From positions 11,605 through 20,530 of the forward strand of contig DJFQ01000194.1 of NCBI GenBank assembly GCA_002432095.1: a DNA stretch of 8,926 nt. Reading direction: 5' to 3'. Positions 5,283-8,926 of the stretch are shown here, piece after piece (within the stretch, counting starts at the first letter, position 1; each line of letters opens with the position of its first letter). This DNA comes from Marinagarivorans sp. UBA5868. Lineage in GTDB: Bacteria > Pseudomonadota > Gammaproteobacteria > Pseudomonadales > Cellvibrionaceae. The position numbers and the translations under genes were made by a program. Under the pieces are notes generated by a model. That model searched no databases and had not been told where the DNA came from. It saw only the letters and a program-made list of their open reading frames with translations.

Positions 5283-6437
5283 ATGCCCACTAATGCTTTG
5301 GTGCTCTCCGGTGGCGGGGCGAGAGCGGCCTATCAAGTCGGCGTATTACAGGCGTTGTCGGATATTCTGCCAAATCTCCATAATCCCTTTCCGATAATTT
5401 GTGGCACATCCGCCGGCGCCATCAATGCCGTTGCGATGGCTGCTCACCCCGGCGAATTCCGTCAGGCAGCGCTGGATCTCGCGAGTACTTGGCAACATCT
5501 CGAAGTCGACCGGGTATTTCGCTCCGGCTGGTGGGATTTAACGAGCGGCCTGGCGAAGGTGGGCGCGTCGATCTTTAACGACGGAGTCGGGCGCAATCGC
5601 CCGCTGGCACTGCTGGACAACAGTCCGTTGCGCACGCTGCTTACCGATGTTGTTCCCTTCAGCAATCTGGAGCGCCGTATTAGCGCCGGAGATTTGCGTG
5701 CGGTCAGCATTACCGCCATGAGCTACAGCTCGGGTGAATCAGTGGCATTTTTTCAGGGCAGTCCAGAATTGCATGCCTGGCGCCGCGCGCGCCGAGTTGG
5801 TCGGCCGTCCAAGCTCACGGTGGACCACTTGCTCGCCTCCTCCGCGATCCCTACGATTTTCCCGGCCGTTTATTTGGACCGGGAATATTTTGGCGACGGC
5901 GCCATGCGTCAGGTGGCACCCATCAGCCCGGCGTTGCATTTGGGGGCTGATCGTTTATTTGTTATAGGGGTCAGCGCCAATCGCAGTCCAGCGCACTGGG
6001 GCAAAACGAAAGCTCTGCCGCGTCATTCTCCCTCCATGGCGCAAATTATCGGGCAGATGTTCAACAGTGCGTTTATTGACGCGCTGGAAGGTGATCTTGA
6101 ACATGTGGAGCGGGTCAATGCGCTGCTGGCGTTGATCGACAAAGATCGCTGTCAACAGACCGACCATTTGCGTGCAGTGGAGACTTTGGTAATTTCCCCA
6201 TCCAAACCACTGGATAAAATCGCCGGGCGTCGAGTGCGTGATTTTCCAAGAAGTCTGCGGTTTTTTCTTCGTCGAACCGGTGCGACGGCGCACGGGGGTG
6301 GATCTGCGGTAGCGAGCTACCTGTTGTTTTCCCACGGATACTGCAACGAACTGATGGAGCTCGGTTATCAGGACGCCATGTGGGAGCGCGAAGCCATCGA
6401 AAAATTTTTCAGCAAAGCCGACGATCCCGCAGTCTGA
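5283..6437 (+). CDS. Patatin-like phospholipase / acyl hydrolase
   Basis: Serine hydrolase of the patatin family, which uses a Ser-Asp dyad to release fatty acids from lipids. The 384-aa protein shows the glycine-rich oxyanion motif SGGGARAAYQVGVL (9-22), the nucleophile elbow GTSAGAIN with S43 (41-48), and the catalytic-Asp motif YFGDGAM with D205 (202-208). LLASSAIPTIFPAV (183-196) is the conserved block before the Asp. No signal peptide or membrane segment appears, so it is probably cytoplasmic or peripheral on the inner leaflet. The C-terminal third (about 240-384) is basic and has no motif I recognise. ATG 5283 is the first start in this frame after a stop at 5262, and it precedes the oxyanion loop by the usual few residues; its ribosome binding site is weak (GGTGG/GGTG). 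It lies 60 nt after nfeD on the same strand. Substrate (phospholipid or other acyl ester) cannot be told from sequence. Confidence 0.93.
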   Translation: MPTNALVLSGGGARAAYQVGVLQALSDILPNLHNPFPIICGTSAGAINAVAMAAHPGEFRQAALDLASTWQHLEVDRVFRSGWWDLTSGLAKVGASIFNDGVGRNRPLALLDNSPLRTLLTDVVPFSNLERRISAGDLRAVSITAMSYSSGESVAFFQGSPELHAWRRARRVGRPSKLTVDHLLASSAIPTIFPAVYLDREYFGDGAMRQVAPISPALHLGADRLFVIGVSANRSPAHWGKTKALPRHSPSMAQIIGQMFNSAFIDALEGDLEHVERVNALLALIDKDRCQQTDHLRAVETLVISPSKPLDKIAGRRVRDFPRSLRFFLRRTGATAHGGGSAVASYLLFSHGYCNELMELGYQDAMWEREAIEKFFSKADDPAV

Positions 6438-6585
6438 AAGCCCCTTTTTCTGGCGGCAGGGCGAGAATTTCCCAGGCCGCTGCTGTGCCTTTTAAAAATA
6501 ATCCAAGTAAAATGACCGCCTGCGCTTTTCTAGCGTATCGGCGCGCTACGCGGTGTCGGGACAATGAACGTATTTGGGGGTGGGC
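6438..6585. other. Intergenic region with an AT-rich promoter-like island
   Basis: No gene or clear terminator is visible. An AT-rich patch at 6490-6513 contains two -10-like hexamers, AATAAT (6497-6502) and TAAAAT (6508-6513), neither with a good -35. It probably carries the promoter of the downstream fusion gene. A small inverted repeat, TAGCG (6531-6535) and CGCTA (6544-6548), follows in the leader. Confidence 0.35.
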
Positions 6586-7845
6586 GTGAAATTAATAAAA
6601 GTGATATTGGCAATTCTGGTAATGGCGGTGGTGGCATTTGTGCTCGGTGGCTTTTTACTGCCCAAGCAGAAAGTGGTGGAACGCTCGGCGCTGATTGAAA
6701 GTGATCCCGCGACCGTTTTTGAATATGTGAATAATCTGGAAAAATTCCACAGTTGGTCGCCCTGGGCGGACATGGATCCGAATATGCAGCTGGAATTTTC
6801 CGGTCCGGAAAGTGGCGTTGGGTCCAGTATGAGTTGGTCCAGTGAAGTGCCTCAGGTTGGCAATGGCGTACAGCGAATTACTGTTTCTGAACCGCCGCGG
6901 CGAGTGGTGACGGTGCTGGAGTTTGATGGAAAAGGCGACAACCAATCGGAATTTGAGCTTATCCCCGAAGGAAATCAAACCAAAGTAATCTGGCGATTCC
7001 GTGTAGATTTCGGCAGCAATCCTGTGTCGCGTTATGTCGGTTTGGCGCTCGACGATATGTTGGGCCAGCATTACGACCGCGGTTTGGAAAAGCTGGAGCA
7101 TCTGGTGGAGAACCTGCCGGCCATCGTGACGGAAGAGGTCCGCTACAGTGTCGGTGATACCCGTTTAAATGGTTATGTGGCCTACCCGCGCAATGTAACT
7201 GGTAAAGTACCTGGCGTGTTGGTGGTACACGAGTGGTGGGGGCACAACGATTACGTGCGCAAGCGCGCGGAGATGTTGGCTGAGTTGGGTTACGCGGCAT
7301 TTGCCCTAGATATGTATGGCGACGGCAAAGTAACCGGTCACCCGAAAGAGGCAAATGCATTCATGATGGAAGTCGTCAACAACGCTGACGCAGCGCGCGC
7401 GCGATTCGAGAAAGCGCTGGAACTGCTGAAAAGCACACCAGTGGTAGATCAGCAAAAAATCGCCGCCATCGGTTATTGCTTTGGCGGCGCGGTGGTGATG
7501 AGTATGGCGCGTATGGGTATGGACCTGGACGGTGTGGTGAGTTACCACGGTTCGTTACAAGGTCTCGCGCCGATCAATGAAGGTGAAGTTGACGCCCGTT
7601 TTATGGTATTTAACGGCGCAGCCGATCCATTTGTTCCGGAAGAGGCCAAACAAAACTTTAAAGCTGAAATGGACTCGGCCGATCTGCAGTACGAATTTAT
7701 TGATTACCCTGGCGCCCTGCATGGCTTTACCAATCCTGGAGCGGATGAAAAAGGCGAGGCTTATGACTTACCGCTAAAATATGACGCCGTTGCCGACCAG
7801 GATTCATGGCAAAAGACTCAGGCTTTTTTCCAGGAAATTTTCTAA
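6586..7845 (+). CDS. Membrane-anchored fusion of an SRPBCC (START-like) domain and a dienelactone hydrolase
   Basis: A 419-aa two-domain protein. Residues 1-26 form one uncleaved-looking hydrophobic anchor (VILAILVMAVVAFVLGGFLL). Residues about 30-176 match the SRPBCC/polyketide-cyclase fold, whose cavity binds hydrophobic ligands: VVERSALIESDPATVFEYV, FHSWSPWADMDP and a terminal helix GLEKLEHLVENL. Residues about 182-419 match the dienelactone hydrolase family of alpha/beta hydrolases, with E216 in VHEWWGHN, nucleophile C298 in GYCFGGAV, D347 in NGAADPFVP and H379 in ALHGFTNPGAD, so the triad looks complete. The two parts are in one frame with no internal stop. Three in-frame starts are possible: TTG 6574, GTG 6580, GTG 6586. 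GTG 6586 is preferred because it gives MKLIK just before the anchor; all lack a strong ribosome binding site. The hydrolase probably faces the periplasm if the anchor is N-in, which is inference. The substrate is unknown. Confidence 0.88.
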   Translation: MKLIKVILAILVMAVVAFVLGGFLLPKQKVVERSALIESDPATVFEYVNNLEKFHSWSPWADMDPNMQLEFSGPESGVGSSMSWSSEVPQVGNGVQRITVSEPPRRVVTVLEFDGKGDNQSEFELIPEGNQTKVIWRFRVDFGSNPVSRYVGLALDDMLGQHYDRGLEKLEHLVENLPAIVTEEVRYSVGDTRLNGYVAYPRNVTGKVPGVLVVHEWWGHNDYVRKRAEMLAELGYAAFALDMYGDGKVTGHPKEANAFMMEVVNNADAARARFEKALELLKSTPVVDQQKIAAIGYCFGGAVVMSMARMGMDLDGVVSYHGSLQGLAPINEGEVDARFMVFNGAADPFVPEEAKQNFKAEMDSADLQYEFIDYPGALHGFTNPGADEKGEAYDLPLKYDAVADQDSWQKTQAFFQEIF

Positions 7846-7852
7846 TCCTTCC

Positions 7853-7877
7853 GGCGGTGCCATTGGCGCCGCCTTTT
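7853..7877 (+). terminator. Rho-independent terminator after the SRPBCC-hydrolase gene
   Basis: GGCGGTGCC (7853-7861) pairs with GGCGCCGCC (7865-7873), a 9-bp stem with one G-U pair and an ATT loop, followed at once by TTTT and a pyrimidine-rich stretch. It begins 8 nt after the stop codon and closes the upstream transcript. Confidence 0.8.
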
Positions 7878-7899
7878 CCCCTTCTTTGATTTTCCGTTT

Positions 7900-8760
7900 A
7901 TGCAGCGAAACTCTCTCGCCACCCTCGTGCTTTTGCTTGCATCCACGCTGTGGGGGTTATCTTGGATTCCTTTAAAGGCATTGGCGGGGCAGGGTATGGA
8001 TGGCCTGCTACTGATAGCCATTTGTTATGCGTGTATGGCATTGGTCGTTTTGCCATGGTTATGGCGCAACCGTGGTTACTTGCGGAACCACAGCAGAGCA
8101 TTAATCGGAATTTTTCTCGCTGGTGGCTTTGCTAATGTATGTTTCAACTACGCGATGATTTACGGCGAAGTGGTGCGGGTGATGGTGTTGTTTTATTTAC
8201 TGCCGGTATGGGGAGTTTTGGGTGGCCGTTTTATTCTTCGCGAACCGACCAATGCATGGCGCTGGGCGGGAGTTTGCCTTGCGATCAGCGGGGCTTTTAT
8301 TTTGCTGGGCGGTGCAGATATTTTGCGCACCCCCCCAGGGTGGCTGGCTCTAATCGCGTTACTGGCAGGTATGTTTTTCGCCGCCACCATCATGTTATTT
8401 CGCGCAGTGGAATCGGTACCGATCAGCATAAAATTAAATATGTTATTCATTGGCTGCGCGGTTATTGCTGGATTGCTGCTGGCGGCAGATGTGGGGATGC
8501 CCAGGGAGAATTTTCCCGTCGCATCGGCGCTCGCCTGGACGGTGGTTTACGCCTTGACGTGGTTGCTGCTGGCCAATGTCGGTTCCCAGTGGGCTGTAAC
8601 CCATTTGCCCGCAGGGCGCTCGGCCATTTTGATGATTGTGGAGCTGGTGGCAGCGGTCGTTTCCGCCATTTGGCTCGGCGGAGAAATGCTGACGCCCCAG
8701 GTTGTCATTGGTGGGCTTTTAATTGTCTCTGCCACCGTTATTGAAATCGCACAAGGTTAA
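7900..8760 (+). CDS. EamA-family (drug/metabolite transporter superfamily) permease
   Basis: Inner-membrane transporter of the DMT superfamily; members export or import amino acids, nucleotide sugars, cofactors or drugs. The 286-aa protein has about ten hydrophobic segments arranged as two EamA repeats (about 6-137 and 146-284). Repeat 1 starts with LASTLWGLSWIPLKAL and ends with LLPVWGVLGGRFILREP and WAGVCLAISGAFILLGG. Repeat 2 ends with the matching SAIWLGGEMLTPQVVIGG and LLIVSATVIEIA, as expected from internal duplication. ATG 7900 gives the usual N-terminus directly before the first helix, and no in-frame start lies between it and the upstream gene's stop. There is no Shine-Dalgarno, because the 22 nt before ATG are the pyrimidine-rich tail of the terminator. 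The substrate cannot be predicted. It is followed by a strong hairpin at 8787. Confidence 0.93.
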   Translation: MQRNSLATLVLLLASTLWGLSWIPLKALAGQGMDGLLLIAICYACMALVVLPWLWRNRGYLRNHSRALIGIFLAGGFANVCFNYAMIYGEVVRVMVLFYLLPVWGVLGGRFILREPTNAWRWAGVCLAISGAFILLGGADILRTPPGWLALIALLAGMFFAATIMLFRAVESVPISIKLNMLFIGCAVIAGLLLAADVGMPRENFPVASALAWTVVYALTWLLLANVGSQWAVTHLPAGRSAILMIVELVAAVVSAIWLGGEMLTPQVVIGGLLIVSATVIEIAQG

Positions 8761-8782
8761 TCAATTTTCAGACTTTCAATGC

Positions 8783-8806
8783 AAAAAAGCCCCCGTTTGG
8801 GGGCTT
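8783..8806. terminator. Hairpin terminator between convergent genes, oriented mainly for the minus-strand gene
   Basis: AAGCCCCC (8787-8794) pairs perfectly with GGGGGCTT (8799-8806) around a GTTT loop. Six A's (8783-8788), two of them within the stem, give a U-run on the minus-strand transcript, making it a good terminator for the gene ending at 8827. On the plus strand the stem is followed by TGTCT, a weaker U-tract, so it may also stop the EamA transcript. Confidence 0.85.
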
Positions 8807-8826
8807 GTCTCACCTAACAAAACTTC

Positions 8827-8926
8827 TTAAATACGGAATTCTTCGATCTGTGTTGCCGCAATGCGTTTGCCGTCTTCGGCGCCTTTAACAAACTCTGCGA
8901 TTTGATCGAAATTCATGTAGCGGAAA
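8827..8926 (-). CDS. C-terminal end of an unrecognised convergent gene (partial)
   Basis: On the minus strand a frame enters from the right edge and ends at TAA (8829-8827), giving 32 residues that end GKRIAATQIEEFRI. I do not recognise the family. The reasons to call it coding are the natural-looking acidic/amphipathic composition, the lack of stops, and a strong intrinsic terminator oriented for this strand 20 bp after the stop. A Met is present 29 residues from the end, so a very small independent peptide cannot be excluded, but a purine-rich site before it is not visible and a longer gene extending right is much more likely. Confidence 0.65.
   Translation of the reverse strand, partial: FRYMNFDQIAEFVKGAEDGKRIAATQIEEFRI

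Noticed and set aside
8139..8744. A 201-codon plus-strand frame overlapping the EamA gene in another frame
   Set aside because: The overlapping frame encodes a coherent ten-helix transporter; the alternative is Gly/Arg/Cys-rich with no domain.
1..8926. A novel defence, mobile or biosynthetic system
   Set aside because: Both strands were read for integrases, transposases, nucleases, toxin-antitoxin pairs, repeats and cluster enzymes. All complete genes fall into known housekeeping families and no long direct or inverted repeats were seen.

Overview
The window (about 52% G+C by eye) looks like chromosomal core sequence from a gammaproteobacterium. The reasons are a flavodoxin close to E. coli FldB, an E. 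coli-type DgkA, a FadD acyl-CoA synthetase, and a QmcA/YbbJ (SPFH plus NfeD) pair in the same order as in E. coli. A free-living, possibly marine lineage such as Cellvibrionales or a relative would fit, but that is inference; nothing here fixes the genus. I see no insertion sequence, integrase, CRISPR array, tRNA, rRNA or clear sign of horizontal transfer.

Layout. Positions 1-749 (minus strand) hold the 5' 249 codons of a GGDEF diguanylate cyclase that runs off the left edge. A divergent intergenic region of 300 bp follows (750-1049). Every complete gene after that is on the plus strand: fldB (1050-1592), dgkA (1596-1976), a 217-bp gap with a candidate promoter and a leader hairpin, fadD (2194-3813, TTG start), qmcA (3862-4773, GTG start), an NfeD/YbbJ partner (4785-5222), a patatin-like phospholipase (5283-6437), a 148-bp gap, a membrane-anchored SRPBCC-dienelactone hydrolase fusion (6586-7845), a rho-independent terminator (7853-7877), and an EamA-family transporter (7900-8760). 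A strong hairpin at 8787-8806 separates this block from the 3' end of an unrecognised convergent gene (8827-8926, minus).

How the genes may work together. Four neighbouring units concern membrane lipids. DgkA phosphorylates diacylglycerol, the patatin-like enzyme may release fatty acids from lipids, FadD activates free fatty acids to acyl-CoA, and QmcA/NfeD organise membrane microdomains and protein quality control. Spacing suggests two or three transcripts: fldB-dgkA (3-bp gap), then fadD-qmcA-nfeD-patatin (48, 11 and 60 bp gaps, no terminator between them), then the fusion gene. A shared lipid-turnover role is inference from these families.

The most unusual item is the single-polypeptide fusion of an N-terminal membrane anchor and START-like SRPBCC domain to an apparently complete dienelactone hydrolase. 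I found no evidence of a defence system, biosynthetic cluster or other novel multi-gene system. The rest is ordinary housekeeping content with some interesting translation-start and leader details.
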